Shown: positions 40,511-49,872, counted from the first letter of the stretch. The stretch: 64,000 nt of DNA from Stenotrophomonas maltophilia (GCF_002799155.1 NZ_NERD01000002.1:1674001-1738000); one strand, 5' to 3'. Translations and numbers: made by a program. Notes: generated by a model not told the origin, from the sequence alone.

Positions 40511-41270
40511 GCGCAGGCTCACGCAACAGGGCCTGCAGGTGCAGGGCGTTGCCGGAGGCGTGTCCCAGCGCGGTATTGTCCAGCACGAACCAGATGGGAC
40601 GTTGCGCATCGGATTCGCGCTGCAGCTGCTGTGCCAGGCCCTCAAGCACCTGCTCACTGTAAGCGCTCCGATAGATCTGCGGTTGCCCGTGCCAGCGCCA
40701 GTAGCTCCACGTGCGGTATCCGCCGGGAATCGCCGCCGCTGGCACCCGTGCAGGGTCCGCCGCAACCCGGGCGACACCATGGTCACTCAGCAGGGCGTCC
40801 ACTTCCGGGGTGAACCAACTGGGATGGCGTGGCTCACAGGCGACATCACGCGTGGTGCGTACACGCAGGCCCTGCAGGAACTCCGCCACTGTCGCTGGGT
40901 CGTATTCCAGGCTGGGCGGTAGCTGAAGCAACAGCGGACCCAGCTTGTCACCCAGCGCCATCACGCCGCCGAGGAACTGCTCCAGCGGCTGCATCGCGTT
41001 GCGCAGCCGGCGTTCATGACTGATCGTGCGTGGCAGCTTCACTGCGAAGCGGAAACCGCCTGGCACGCTCGCGGCCCACCGCGCATACGTTCCGGCCTGA
41101 TGGGGACGGTAGAAGGAAGAGTTGATCTCCACCATGGGCAAGCGGGTGGCATAGCGCTGCAGGACGCTGGCGCCTGCGCCGAACGCTGCCTGCCCAGCCC
41201 GCGACAACGACCAGCCGGCGCAGCCGATGCGTATCAGGCCTGGCGCATTCGGGGAAGGCGCTGCGTTCAT
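40503..41270 (-). CDS. DUF72 family protein
   Basis: 255 residues from ATG at 41270. IRIGCAGWSLSRAGQAAF at the start, LPMVEINSSFYRPHQAGTYA, FRFAVKLPRTISHERRL and ACEPRHPSWFTPEVDAL are the DUF72 (YecE) landmarks of a TIM barrel. Biochemical role unknown; often next to DNA repair genes as here. Middle gene of a BLUF-DUF72-Nei group with overlapping ends. Confidence 0.88.
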   Translation of the reverse strand: MNAAPSPNAPGLIRIGCAGWSLSRAGQAAFGAGASVLQRYATRLPMVEINSSFYRPHQAGTYARWAASVPGGFRFAVKLPRTISHERRLRNAMQPLEQFLGGVMALGDKLGPLLLQLPPSLEYDPATVAEFLQGLRVRTTRDVACEPRHPSWFTPEVDALLSDHGVARVAADPARVPAAAIPGGYRTWSYWRWHGQPQIYRSAYSEQVLEGLAQQLQRESDAQRPIWFVLDNTALGHASGNALHLQALLREPAHA

Positions 41271-41734
41271 CGCGCCGTCGGGCCGTCCGGTTCCAGCAAC
41301 CTGCCGCCACCGCCTTCCGAAGGCGACTGCGCCACCCACTGCAGCCGATCGAGCGCGCTGGTCCCAGGGGCGAGCATCGACGCGCCGCGCACGAAACCCG
41401 TCCAGTCGGAAATGGCGATTTTTCCAAGGGCCAGCTCATCCACCCTCACGCAGTTCATCCGCCAGTGCGGAAACTGTCGCCGTCCCAGCCTGCCCCGGTT
41501 GAGTTCGACCATCCCGCTGTGGCTGCTGGCCGCCAGAATGCGCGCGTATGCCGCATTGACCCCGGACTCCGGGCCCTCCAGATACTGCAGGAAGCGCGAG
41601 CCATCGAACAACAGCGTGCCGGTGACATCGACAGATTCATTGAACAGCACTGCCTCCGCCACAAGCTGCTGCAGCCGCTCTGCGGTCAGGTTGCGGGAGG
41701 CTTCACTCACATAGGCAATCGCACGAAGGGGCAT
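41267..41734 (-). CDS. BLUF domain blue-light sensor
   Basis: 155 residues. The BLUF domain spans residues 1-95: Tyr8 in AIAYVSEAS, Asn32 in LFNESVDVTG, Gln50 in RFLQYLEGPES, and Trp91/Met93 in FPHWRM, all of which contact FAD or gate the photocycle. A 55-residue C-terminal tail has no output domain, so it acts as a short BLUF protein by protein contact. It overlaps DUF72 (ATGA at 41270). Confidence 0.92.
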   Translation of the reverse strand: MPLRAIAYVSEASRNLTAERLQQLVAEAVLFNESVDVTGTLLFDGSRFLQYLEGPESGVNAAYARILAASSHSGMVELNRGRLGRRQFPHWRMNCVRVDELALGKIAISDWTGFVRGASMLAPGTSALDRLQWVAQSPSEGGGGRLLEPDGPTAR

Positions 41735-41834
41735 GACACCACCGGTTGCTGCAGACAGCGCTACCTTAGCGACGCGGATCGTACGCGCGGTGAGATCCGT
41801 GTGGAGGCTGCGTTGAGCTGTGGCCTGGCCGCAC

Positions 41835-42167
41835 TCAGGCGGTCACCGAACCGGAGAGCGCCGCACCCGGGAAACCCTTGAGCCTGGTCGGGTCACGCCC
41901 CGGTTCCGCCGACACCAGCGCCTGCACCACGCGATGCTGGACGCGATGCCCGCTCTCTTCCATGCCCACGACGTACACGAAGCGGCCATCAAACTTGGCC
42001 TGCGCGCCATCCAGAACGTTGTCAGCCTGAAGGGCTCGCTTCAACGACTTCATCCACGCCCGTTCAGGTGTGCGGTCCAGCTCTGCAACCACGGCGGCAC
42101 CACCGCAGTCCAGTGACATGCTCTCAACACGGAGCACACGTGGCGAAGCAGGATCAGGGCGATGCAT
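41835..42167 (-). CDS. Hypothetical protein
   Basis: 110 residues from ATG at 42167; a longer frame lacks support. The sequence (SMSLDCGGAAVVAELDRTPE, then WMKSLKRALQADNVLDGAQA, FVYVVGMEESGHRVQHRVVQ) alternates strands and helices and looks like a small cytoplasmic fold. It is divergent from the response regulator gene. No family recognised. Confidence 0.55.
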   Translation of the reverse strand: MHRPDPASPRVLRVESMSLDCGGAAVVAELDRTPERAWMKSLKRALQADNVLDGAQAKFDGRFVYVVGMEESGHRVQHRVVQALVSAEPGRDPTRLKGFPGAALSGSVTA

Positions 42168-42372
42168 GTCAGAAGCTCCATTGCCGAAGTTGGCGGCAGT
42201 AATCCATGGCCCCTGCCAAAACGCCGTCAAGAAACGCCGGGCCTCTTTCCACGCCACATCGACGGCAGCAGTGCCACCTGCGTGGCTTCGCACCGGGCTG
42301 ACATTCCACACTCGCGGCGTTGATGCTGCGCAGCACACACTGCAGCTCCCCAGGCAAGACAGGCGTTCATGC

Positions 42373-42765
42373 ATGCAACGCGATACGAACCAGCACCGAT
42401 GCAACCTGCTGCTGGTGGAAGACCAGTTCGACCTGGCCGCGCTGATGGAGCAGGCGCTGGAAGACGGCGGTGGCCAGGTGACCCATGCCTACAGCGTGTT
42501 TGATGCGATGGGTCTGCTGGAAACACAGACGTTTGATGGCGCCGTTCTGGATGTGGAGCTTCGTGACGGTGTGGTCTTTCCCGTTGCCGATCGGCTGGCC
42601 GAGCTCGGCATCCCCTTCCTGTTTGTCTCTGCGGTGTATGACCAGCTGGTGCCACAGCGCCACCGGCGTGCGGCCTTTGTGGCCAAGCCGTTCCACATCG
42701 ACCAGTTGCAGCAAGCCGTTCAACATGTGGTGGGTAACACCTGCACCTCTTCGGCCACGCACTGA
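42373..42765 (+). CDS. Single-domain response regulator
   Basis: 130 residues. A receiver domain only: acidic pair Glu16/Asp17 (LLLVEDQFD), phospho-acceptor Asp60 (GAVLDVELRDG), Ser86 in FLFVSAVYD, and Lys105 in FVAKPFH. No output domain, so it likely relays phosphate or acts by contact, in the CheY or FixJ-N manner. No kinase is in the window. The start ATG is preceded by a weak site. Confidence 0.88.
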   Translation: MQRDTNQHRCNLLLVEDQFDLAALMEQALEDGGGQVTHAYSVFDAMGLLETQTFDGAVLDVELRDGVVFPVADRLAELGIPFLFVSAVYDQLVPQRHRRAAFVAKPFHIDQLQQAVQHVVGNTCTSSATH

Positions 42766-42996
42766 CTGTGCTGCCTGGACACCCGGCTGATCCAGTGTCC
42801 GGGCGCTTGGGTGGGAAGATGCGACCGGTCCTGGCAACAGGAACCGGGTGACCCCGCTGATCGATTCCAGTCCAAGGGCGGTGCGGTTGAGAGACCGCAA
42901 ACGCCAAACGTGAACTGGGCACACTTTGCCCGGTGAGCTGGGGACGTCACCGCATTTCCGCTGTTGCCTGCCACGGCGCGCCAGAACGGCCGATCG

Positions 42997-43689
42997 TCAG
43001 GCCAGCACGATTGGCCGGCCTGCCGCCGAGGCGGATCCCGCCACTCCCATCTCCGCCAGGTAGGCTGAAAACCCTCCTGCCGCGCGGCCTGCCAGGCGCG
43101 CACTGGTCATGACCACGGGCGCACCGGCCCATCGCACATCAGCGCCGAGGCGCTGCAGCGTCTCCACCAACTGGACGTCTTCTGCGCAATGCAGCGCCGC
43201 GAAGCCGCCTGCCGCCAGATAGGCCTGGGAGGAAACCCCAAGGTTCGCACCATGGATACGTCCATGATCGTCTCCCCATTTCTGCCGTCCCTGAAAGGCC
43301 TTGCGCAGGCGCTCTTCGGCCCTACAGGTCGTTGCAATGTCCACCAGCCCACAGAAAGCGTCCCAGCGCCCCTCAAGCTGTGCAACCAACCACTCCGCGG
43401 GCACCTCGCTGTCTGCGTCCGTGCTCGCCAGCCACCTCGCACCCCGCCCCAGCAGTTCAGCGGCGGCCGCGGCCCGGGCGATGCCGACGCAGCGTGCATC
43501 CAACCGCAGCGTATCGACCCGCTGTTGGCCGCAGATGAATTCCGTAGCGTCCGAGCAGTCGTCCAGCGCAACAATCACCTCCACCGCTTCACCGCCCAGG
43601 CCAGGATTCAGGGCCGCCCTCCTGATCGACTGCAGGCACCGCTCGATGCTGGCTGCCTCGTTGTGGGCCGGAACCAGCACGCCTATCAC
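42997..43689 (-). CDS. Glycosyltransferase family 2
   Basis: 230 residues from GTG at 43689, which overlaps the methyltransferase stop (GTGA). VIGVLVPAHNEAASIERCL is the GT2 start, VIVALDDCSDAT the first acidic site, and RWLASTDADSEVPAEWL the DxD-like metal site. GANLGVSSQAYLAAGGF and CAEDVQLVETL (ED motif) follow. Transfers a sugar from a nucleotide sugar in the cytoplasm; no membrane span. Last gene of a four-gene cassette. Confidence 0.9.
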   Translation of the reverse strand: MIGVLVPAHNEAASIERCLQSIRRAALNPGLGGEAVEVIVALDDCSDATEFICGQQRVDTLRLDARCVGIARAAAAAELLGRGARWLASTDADSEVPAEWLVAQLEGRWDAFCGLVDIATTCRAEERLRKAFQGRQKWGDDHGRIHGANLGVSSQAYLAAGGFAALHCAEDVQLVETLQRLGADVRWAGAPVVMTSARLAGRAAGGFSAYLAEMGVAGSASAAGRPIVLA

Positions 43690-44273
43690 CGCAGGCCCTC
43701 CAGGCGGGCCAACGACATCGCGCCGCGCGTCCACCCCTGCAGTACGAAGTCTGCGTCGCGATAGTGGAAGGCTTCCTGCAGGCCTTCACCCAGGTATCGA
43801 TGCACGACTTCGGTGCGGCTCGCGCGTCCCGGGAACGAAGGCAGCCAATGGCAGGCCACCAGCAGCCCGTCATCGCGAAGTGCTTCCCCGATACCGGCGC
43901 GCAGCTCACGCAGTGCGCCGGCTCCCAGGTAGTAGCCCATCTCGCCGCAGACGATCAGATCGAAGCGGCCCGGCGGCCATTGCTCAGGATGGCTGGCGCA
44001 GTGGACCTGCACGTGTGGCAGGTGGGCCAGGTTGCGGCGGGCCTGGAATGCCGCTCGCGGGCTGATGTCGGTCGCCAGCAAGCGCTCGCAGCGGGTGGCC
44101 AGGGCCTCGGTCAGCACGCCATTGGAGCAACCCAGCTCCCAGCCACGGTTGAAATGACGCTGGCTCAGGCTTGCCAGCAGCAGTGCACGCTTGCGCTCTT
44201 CATACCAGCGGCTGCGGTAGCCGAAGGGGTCCTCCTGCTCATGCAGTTCATCAAAGTACGGCTGTGCGCTCAT
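43686..44273 (-). CDS. NodS-like SAM-dependent methyltransferase
   Basis: 195 residues from ATG at 44273. SQPYFDEL-like start and DPFGYRSRWYEERKRALLL, then SAM motif I WELGCSNGVLTEALA, motif II LLATDISPRAAF and FDLIVCGEMGYYLG. The pattern is that of the NodS family (N-methylation of the deacetylated chitooligosaccharide end in rhizobia). It overlaps both neighbours (ATGA, GTGA). Target unknown here. Confidence 0.85.
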   Translation of the reverse strand: MSAQPYFDELHEQEDPFGYRSRWYEERKRALLLASLSQRHFNRGWELGCSNGVLTEALATRCERLLATDISPRAAFQARRNLAHLPHVQVHCASHPEQWPPGRFDLIVCGEMGYYLGAGALRELRAGIGEALRDDGLLVACHWLPSFPGRASRTEVVHRYLGEGLQEAFHYRDADFVLQGWTRGAMSLARLEGLR

Positions 44274-45028
44274 GCAAGGAATACCTCGTAGGTTCGGAAA
44301 AACCGGGCCAGTACATGCGCGGGCAGCACCGGAGGGCTGTTCAGCTCCGGCACTTCGCCCGTCTGCGTCCGGAACTGGGCGATCGCGTTTCGTTTCGCGG
44401 CCGCTACGGCTGAGATGTCGACCAGCCTGGGGACCTCCCACGCCATATGTGCGCAGGCCGGATCCAGCCAGTGCCATCCCCATACCGGGTACTCCAGCCG
44501 GCGGCAACCCACTGCCCGCGCAGCGCTGCAGGCAGCACGCCCTGCCGCTTCATGGTCGGGGTGGCCATCAAACCGCCAAGGCGCGAGGACCAGGTCGCGC
44601 GGCTGCAGGTGCTGTTGCAGCCAGCCTTCCAGGCCCTGTTCGTGCGCGCTGACCGCGCCGTCGGAGATGCCCAGATGAAACACCGAGCCGGCCCCGATGC
44701 CGAGTTCGCGAAGTGCCGCGGCAAGCTCCGCCCGTCGTGCCGACCGCAGGCGCCCTGGCGTCCACCACGGCTCGCCCGGATAGCATGCTTCGCCGTCCGT
44801 CACGGCAACGACGCTCACCTCCATGCCCAGCCCCACTGCGTGATGGAGCAGTCCGCCACAGCCGAGGATCTCGTCGTCCGGGTGCGGCGCGACCACCACC
44901 AGGCGGTCATGCCCGGTGCACAGTGCGCTTGCCGGTGTGATCGGCTGCTGCCAGAGCCAATTGCAGCGCAGCCATGCCTGCTCGTGGGTTCCTTCGCCTT
45001 GCAGCGGTGCTTTGGCTACAGCGCCCAT
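44270..45028 (-). CDS. PIG-L family deacetylase
   Basis: 252 residues from ATG at 45028 with AGGAGG in front. VVVAPHPDDEILGCGG carries the zinc site (HPDDE), WRFDGHPDHEAAG the third ligand. The family removes the acetyl from N-acetylglucosamine of lipids or cofactors (mycothiol, bacillithiol, GPI). It overlaps the upstream acyl-CoA dehydrogenase-like gene by 13 bp. Confidence 0.92.
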   Translation of the reverse strand: MGAVAKAPLQGEGTHEQAWLRCNWLWQQPITPASALCTGHDRLVVVAPHPDDEILGCGGLLHHAVGLGMEVSVVAVTDGEACYPGEPWWTPGRLRSARRAELAAALRELGIGAGSVFHLGISDGAVSAHEQGLEGWLQQHLQPRDLVLAPWRFDGHPDHEAAGRAACSAARAVGCRRLEYPVWGWHWLDPACAHMAWEVPRLVDISAVAAAKRNAIAQFRTQTGEVPELNSPPVLPAHVLARFFRTYEVFLA

Positions 45029-45957
45029 GTCGCCTCCTGTGCCGCCCGCTGCCCGCCCAGCCATTCCCAATCGCGATCAGCGTGGCACTGGCGAAGGAAC
45101 ACGGTCAGGTCAGCGCAGCGGTGGGCATGGGCGTCTTCCAGGCACATGGGGGCCGGGCCCAACGCCCGGCCCGCCAGATCCAACACGCGGGTGGCCGCAC
45201 GCTCGACCACGCAACGTACCCGCACCACGTCCTCGCGATGCGCCGATTCGGGCTCGGCATCGATGCGTGCCGCCAGCTCGCGAAGCAGCGCCGCGGCCGG
45301 CGCCAATGCGAGGTCCACTTCACCCAGTAGTCGTGCTCGATTCCCCTCGGTGCAGGCCTGTCGCATGCGCTCGGCCAACGCGACCGCTGCGCCAAACCAG
45401 ACCGCCGCAATACCCGCGCCTCCATGCCAGAAGCCCGGCCGCTGCAGATAGTCATCGCGCGCGCCCAGTATCACCATCGGCGCGGCATCAAAGCGCACGG
45501 TGGTGGACGGAATCCCGGCCATGCCGACGGCGGGCCATGGCTCGCCTGCAAGTGTGCGCCAATGCTCTGCCGCCACATGGCAGAGCCATACGCCCTGGGC
45601 GTTGCGGACCGTGACCAGCGCCGCATCCACCCACGCGCTGCCGGAACACCAGGGCTTGTCACCGTGGAGACTACCGCCGGCATCGATGCGAAGGGTGTTG
45701 GCCGGGCCCTCCGCAGCCCAGACGGCCAGCAACTGGTCCTCTGCAACGGCAGGCGCTTTCAGCTCGGCAATGATCGCCTGGGCGTCATAGTGGGCCTCCA
45801 GCACCTTGGCCAGGCAGAGATCCTCTGCCCCCCAGGCCGCCAGCGCCTGCCAACGCTGCAGCGTCTGGCCGCTTCCGGGCAAAGGCAGTACAGGCTGCTG
45901 GACCAGCACCTGGCGTGCGTGGTTGAACAACGGAGAAGGCGGCGTCACATCCTGCAT
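45016..45957 (-). CDS. Acyl-CoA dehydrogenase-like protein
   Basis: 313 residues from ATG at 45957. The sequence follows a short acyl-CoA dehydrogenase: WQALAAWGAEDLCLAKVLEA, LRIDAGGSLHGDKPWCSGSA (FAD contact strand), TTVRFDAAPMVILGARDDYL, WFGAAVALAERMRQAC and AATRVLDLAGRALGPAPMCL. The usual catalytic Glu cannot be placed by eye. It is the first gene of the cassette, and may oxidise an acyl chain or an amine bound to the product. Confidence 0.82.
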   Translation of the reverse strand: MQDVTPPSPLFNHARQVLVQQPVLPLPGSGQTLQRWQALAAWGAEDLCLAKVLEAHYDAQAIIAELKAPAVAEDQLLAVWAAEGPANTLRIDAGGSLHGDKPWCSGSAWVDAALVTVRNAQGVWLCHVAAEHWRTLAGEPWPAVGMAGIPSTTVRFDAAPMVILGARDDYLQRPGFWHGGAGIAAVWFGAAVALAERMRQACTEGNRARLLGEVDLALAPAAALLRELAARIDAEPESAHREDVVRVRCVVERAATRVLDLAGRALGPAPMCLEDAHAHRCADLTVFLRQCHADRDWEWLGGQRAAQEATWAL

Positions 45958-46059
45958 GGGCGGGTCTGCAATGGAGATACGCCATGAACGTAGGCGGCAG
46001 GCAGTCATACGACTGTCTTGGAGGTGTGGCGGGCACATGAATGCCCCGCGCAACGATCC

Positions 46060-46566
46060 TCACGCGCCCACCTGCCGCCGCTGTTCTCGTGCACGGAAAC
46101 ACTGCAGCAGCTCCCACAACCATGGCAGCACCACCAGGCCCAGCGCCGGCAGCAGTATCAGGCACCAGATTTCCGGTGCTGCAGCCTTCACGTTGAGCGA
46201 CCACCGCGACGGGGCCTGCCAGCCGATCCAGCCCAGCAGCACCCATGGTGCAGCATCGAGCACGCTGTGCACATGCTGTTCCGCTGGACTAATGCGCCTG
46301 CGGCCGTCCGCGCTGACGGTGTCGAAGTAGCCGGCGACCGCGTGTGCGATGACCAGCAGTGTCAGGAACGTGACGAGGGACAACGTGTTTTCCAGCGCCA
46401 GCCACGCAAGCACCCCGCTGCCGATCAGCAGAAGCTGTACCCCATGCAGGAGGCTTTCGCGCATCGCGGAAGTGTGCGGCAGGTCGGTTCGCCGGTGAAA
46501 ATGGAAGTCCAGCGAGCCGGCGGCCAGCCACAGCGCGTAGACACAGGCCATGACAATCGCGCTCAT
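46060..46566 (-). CDS. Integral membrane protein with conserved His residues
   Basis: 168 residues, about four membrane spans. LDFHFHRRTDLPHTSAMRES, then LLHGVQLLLIGSGVLAWLAL places several His at a membrane face, like the histidine boxes of fatty-acid hydroxylases but with only the first boxes present; a later EQHVHSVLDAAPWVLLGW has two more. It lies between the four-gene cassette and the alcohol dehydrogenase, same strand. Metal binding is inferred. Confidence 0.65.
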   Translation of the reverse strand: MSAIVMACVYALWLAAGSLDFHFHRRTDLPHTSAMRESLLHGVQLLLIGSGVLAWLALENTLSLVTFLTLLVIAHAVAGYFDTVSADGRRRISPAEQHVHSVLDAAPWVLLGWIGWQAPSRWSLNVKAAAPEIWCLILLPALGLVVLPWLWELLQCFRAREQRRQVGA

Positions 46567-46576
46567 GGTGGCCTGC

Positions 46577-47740
46577 TCATGGAGTCAATACGATCTTGCG
46601 GCAGTCGTCCTGCTTGGCATCAAACATCGCGTAGCCCTGCGCTGCATCGGCCAGGCGCATCCTGTGCGAGATGATGTCGCCCGGGTCCAGCCGCCCCTGC
46701 ATGATCGCGTCGAGCAGCTCCGGCATCAGCCCCTGGACGTGGGTCTGCCCCATCTTGAATGTCAGCCCCTTGTCGAACGCGTCGCCCAACAGGAATCCAT
46801 GGATGAAGCCGGCGTAGACACCTGGAATACTGACCACGCCACCGCGGCGTGCGGCTGCAATACATTGCCGGATCGCCACGCCGCTGCTGCCTTCCAGCTT
46901 TACAGCGGTCAACGCTGACTCCAGCGCACTGCCCTCGGCCTCGAAACCTACCGCCTCGATGCACGCATCCACGCCCCGCCCACTGGTTTGGGCAAGAATG
47001 AAATCGGCCGGATCGTCAATCTCGTTGAAATCAATGGGGGTCACCCCGTAGGCCCGGCGCGCATAGTCAAGGCGGTACCGAAGATGATCGATCATGAAGA
47101 TCGTCTCGGCCCCCAGCAGGCGGCAGCAGGCCGCGCTCATCAGCCCGACCGGGCCCGCACCGAAGATGGCCACCGTTGAGCCCGGCTTCACCCCTGCGTT
47201 CAGCGCGGCCTGGTAGCCGGTGGGGAGGATGTCAGACAGGAACAGGACCTGCTCGTCGGCAACGCCTTCCGGAATACGTAGCGGGCCCACATTCGCCTTG
47301 GGCACGCGCACGAACTCCGCTTGGCCACCGGCAACTCCGCCATACAGATGGCTGTATCCGAACAGCGCGGCCGGCGGCAGAAGGCCCTTCTGATTCAGCG
47401 CGGCGCCCTTGCCCGGGTTGGTGGTTTCGCAGGCGGCATACTCGGCCAGCCGACAGTGGAAGCACTCACCACAGGCGATCACGAAGGGAATGACAACACG
47501 ATCACCTGGCTTCACCTGGGTCACCCCGCTGCCGACCTCCTCCACGATGCCCATGAACTCGTGGCCCAGCACATCGCCGTCGTGCAGATCGGGAATCTTG
47601 CCGCGATACAGATGCAGGTCCGAGCCGCAGATGGCGGTAGCGGTGACACGCAGGATCAGGTCGTCGTCTGCGGCCAGTACCGGGTCCGGCACGGTCTCGA
47701 CACGTACATCCTTGCGGCCGTGGTAGGTCAATGCCTGCAT
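46577..47740 (-). CDS. Zinc-dependent alcohol dehydrogenase
   Basis: 387 residues from ATG at 47740. MDR-family layout: catalytic Zn ligands in [12 protein letters not shown] and [14 protein letters not shown], structural Zn Cys in [19 protein letters not shown] loop in [17 protein letters not shown]. It is close to the glutathione-independent formaldehyde dehydrogenase group (longer loop, HMIDH-like region [11 protein letters not shown]). Substrate not certain. Ends 11 bp from the membrane protein start. Confidence 0.9.
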   Translation of the reverse strand: MQALTYHGRKDVRVETVPDPVLAADDDLILRVTATAICGSDLHLYRGKIPDLHDGDVLGHEFMGIVEEVGSGVTQVKPGDRVVIPFVIACGECFHCRLAEYAACETTNPGKGAALNQKGLLPPAALFGYSHLYGGVAGGQAEFVRVPKANVGPLRIPEGVADEQVLFLSDILPTGYQAALNAGVKPGSTVAIFGAGPVGLMSAACCRLLGAETIFMIDHLRYRLDYARRAYGVTPIDFNEIDDPADFILAQTSGRGVDACIEAVGFEAEGSALESALTAVKLEGSSGVAIRQCIAAARRGGVVSIPGVYAGFIHGFLLGDAFDKGLTFKMGQTHVQGLMPELLDAIMQGRLDPGDIISHRMRLADAAQGYAMFDAKQDDCRKIVLTP

Positions 47741-47888
47741 CGTGCGTCTCCAGGAGTTCGGATCTCCAGCATCGCAAGGCCGCCATCCCGCCGCGGTGAC
47801 ATCCCGGTGTGCGCGGCGTTCATTCTGCGGCGTCGTGGCGTTAACCCAGCCCGGTGCAAGGTGCAGGTTTCCGCCGCAGGAGCCCTCC

Positions 47889-48077
47889 GTGAACGACAAG
47901 CTTCCTTTCAACCCGACCACGGATGTGGACGATCAGTCGAAGGCACATACGCCGGACAAGCGGCGCAATGACCGGGCCAAGTGGAAGGAGCACGACATGC
48001 CTGACGACGGCGATGGCCCCAAGGCCGTACCCGAGGATTACGAGCGCCCTGATCCGGATCCAACAGGCAAGCGTTGA
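47889..48077 (+). CDS. Small hydrophilic protein
   Basis: 62 residues from GTG at 47889, preceded by AGGAG at 5 bases. Charged and Pro-rich, no hydrophobic stretch ([37 protein letters not shown]). Likely unfolded in isolation, in the style of stress or desiccation proteins. Its good ribosome site supports it. Confidence 0.65.
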   Translation: MNDKLPFNPTTDVDDQSKAHTPDKRRNDRAKWKEHDMPDDGDGPKAVPEDYERPDPDPTGKR

Positions 48078-48176
48078 GTCCGCCTCACATCCTGGATGCG
48101 CCGGGTTCACAGCTCATGGCCCGCTGGCGGCGCAAGCTTCATCACGGCCATTGGAACAGCCTGAACGAGGTGTTGC

Positions 48177-48815
48177 ATGTGGAAACGCAACGGTCTCTCG
48201 CTGGTGCTGCTCGTGCTCACCATCGTATTCATCGGTGGACAGGCAGTTGCGGGACATCACGTGCACAACCAGGAGCTGATGCAGCACGGACGCGCGCCGA
48301 TCGATCTCTGGCATTACCTGGCGACCGGGCACTTTGTCAGCGCCACATTCGAGAACTGGGAGAGCGAATTCCTGCAGATGGGGATGTACGTGCTGCTGAC
48401 GGTGAGCCTGCGCCAGCGAGGCTCGGCCGAATCTCGGCCGCTGGATCCTGCGAAGGAACAGAATCGGATCGAACCAGGGCCCACGCCGTGGCCGGTCAGG
48501 CGCGGCGGCGTGTGGAAGGCCCTGTACGGCCATTCGCTTGCGATCGCCTTCGGCCTGTTGTTCCTGACCAGCTTTACGCTGCATGCATTGGGCAGCTGGC
48601 GAGCCGAGCAGGCCGAGCAGCAGCTGCAGGGCCTGCCAGTGCCGGGCTTTCTCGAGCACCTGGCCAGCAGCACGTTCTGGTTTGAATCCATGCAGAACTG
48701 GCAAAGTGAGTTTCTGGCCGTGCTGTCTCTGGTTGTGCTGACCATCTTCCTGCGCCAGAAGGATTCGCCACAGTCCAAGCCGGTCGAGGCGCCGCATGCC
48801 CAGACAGGAGATTGA
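48177..48815 (+). CDS. DUF6766 membrane protein with internal duplication
   Basis: 212 residues, four membrane spans in two repeats. Repeat one ends HFVSATFENWESEFLQMGMY and VLLTVSLRQRGSAESRP; repeat two ends STFWFESMQNWQSEFLAVLS and LVVLTIFLRQKDSPQSKP. The NWxSEFLQ motif before a helix and a LRQ(R/K) exit is kept in both. Inner membrane. Function unknown. Confidence 0.85.
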   Translation: MWKRNGLSLVLLVLTIVFIGGQAVAGHHVHNQELMQHGRAPIDLWHYLATGHFVSATFENWESEFLQMGMYVLLTVSLRQRGSAESRPLDPAKEQNRIEPGPTPWPVRRGGVWKALYGHSLAIAFGLLFLTSFTLHALGSWRAEQAEQQLQGLPVPGFLEHLASSTFWFESMQNWQSEFLAVLSLVVLTIFLRQKDSPQSKPVEAPHAQTGD

Positions 48816-48818
48816 GGC

Positions 48819-49388
48819 ATGGTACGCCCCCCTTCTACCGCCCTGCTGATCATCGACATGTTCAGTCGTTTCGACTTCCCGGGTGCGGACGCCCTGGCGC
48901 CAGCGGCAGAGAAGGCGGCCCGGCAGATCCGGCGCCTGAGAGATCACTTCGATGACCAGGGGTGGCCAGTCATCTATGCCAATGACAACTTCTCAGATTG
49001 GAAGCGGGATTTCCGCCAGCAAGTGGAGCAGTGCCAGCAGGATGGGGGGCCGGCTGCCCGAATTGCCACAGCCCTCTCCCCCCTGCCCGGCCACTATTTC
49101 GTGCTCAAGCCCAAGCACTCGGCGTTCCTCGCCAGTCCCTTGCCGATCCTGCTGGCCAAGTTGGGAGTACACCGACTTTGGCTCACTGGCATGACGGCCG
49201 ACTCGTGTGTCCTCGCCACGGCGCTGGACGCCAACGCCAGGGAGTTCGAGGTCGTGGTGGCATTGGAAGCCGTGGCGGCGATGCCCTCCCAGAAACGGCG
49301 TGCACTGGCAGTGCTGGCGGACTCGGGCGCAGCCCGGGTCGCCCGACTTTCATCGCTGATCTCCAAGCAATCTGCAGCAAGGAAATGA
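48819..49388 (+). CDS. Isochorismatase-family cysteine hydrolase
   Basis: 189 residues. The catalytic triad is visible: Asp13 (LLIIDMFSRFDFPG), Lys in VLKPKHSAF, and Cys in GMTADSCVLATALDA. The family cleaves amides or C-O bonds of small metabolites. It starts 4 bp after the DUF6766 gene and has CAGGAG ahead, so both are one unit. Substrate unknown. Confidence 0.9.
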   Translation: MVRPPSTALLIIDMFSRFDFPGADALAPAAEKAARQIRRLRDHFDDQGWPVIYANDNFSDWKRDFRQQVEQCQQDGGPAARIATALSPLPGHYFVLKPKHSAFLASPLPILLAKLGVHRLWLTGMTADSCVLATALDANAREFEVVVALEAVAAMPSQKRRALAVLADSGAARVARLSSLISKQSAARK

Positions 49389-49394
49389 GGCGGC

Positions 49395-49628
49395 TCAGGC
49401 CCGGTCCGCTACACCCTGTACACCGGCATGACCGGCGCAATGTGCACAGCAGAAGATCTGGCCCTTTCCTTCAACGCCATGCCCGATAACCGCGCAGTCG
49501 CAATGTGCGCAGCGTGGCGCGAATGCATGGATCGCGCACTCGAACGAATCGAAGGTTCCGCTGCGTCCGCCCTGCTGCAGAGTGAAGCTCTTGTCGTAGT
49601 TGTTGCCGCAGACATCACAGGTGGCCAT
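49395..49628 (-). CDS. Small Cys-rich zinc-binding protein
   Basis: 77 residues with nine Cys: MATCDVCGNNYDKSF, FECAIHAFAPRCAHCDCAV and FCCAHCAGHAG. The CxxC and CxxC-xx-CC patterns with nearby His are those of small zinc ribbons or prokaryotic metallothionein-like proteins. Likely metal storage or nucleic-acid binding. It converges with the isochorismatase gene. Confidence 0.8.
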   Translation of the reverse strand: MATCDVCGNNYDKSFTLQQGGRSGTFDSFECAIHAFAPRCAHCDCAVIGHGVEGKGQIFCCAHCAGHAGVQGVADRA

Positions 49629-49872
49629 GTCTCACCCCTTCGTGTGTAAGGAAGGGGCAGTGTGGTGAGTGCGGGTGTCGGTGGCCGTGAATGCGGCGTA
49701 CCTGGTACGTGCAAAGTACCCATGACGCGTGCCTCGCCGAACTGAAGAGCGGGCCGTTCAGGCCTGTTCATGGCCGGGTCGAAATCTTGCCGCGTCCAAG
49801 GTGCCTTGGGCAACGGCTGTTTTTCCATCCAATGCCTACCTGCCCGCCTCGGCAATCGTTTCAGGGGCGGAT

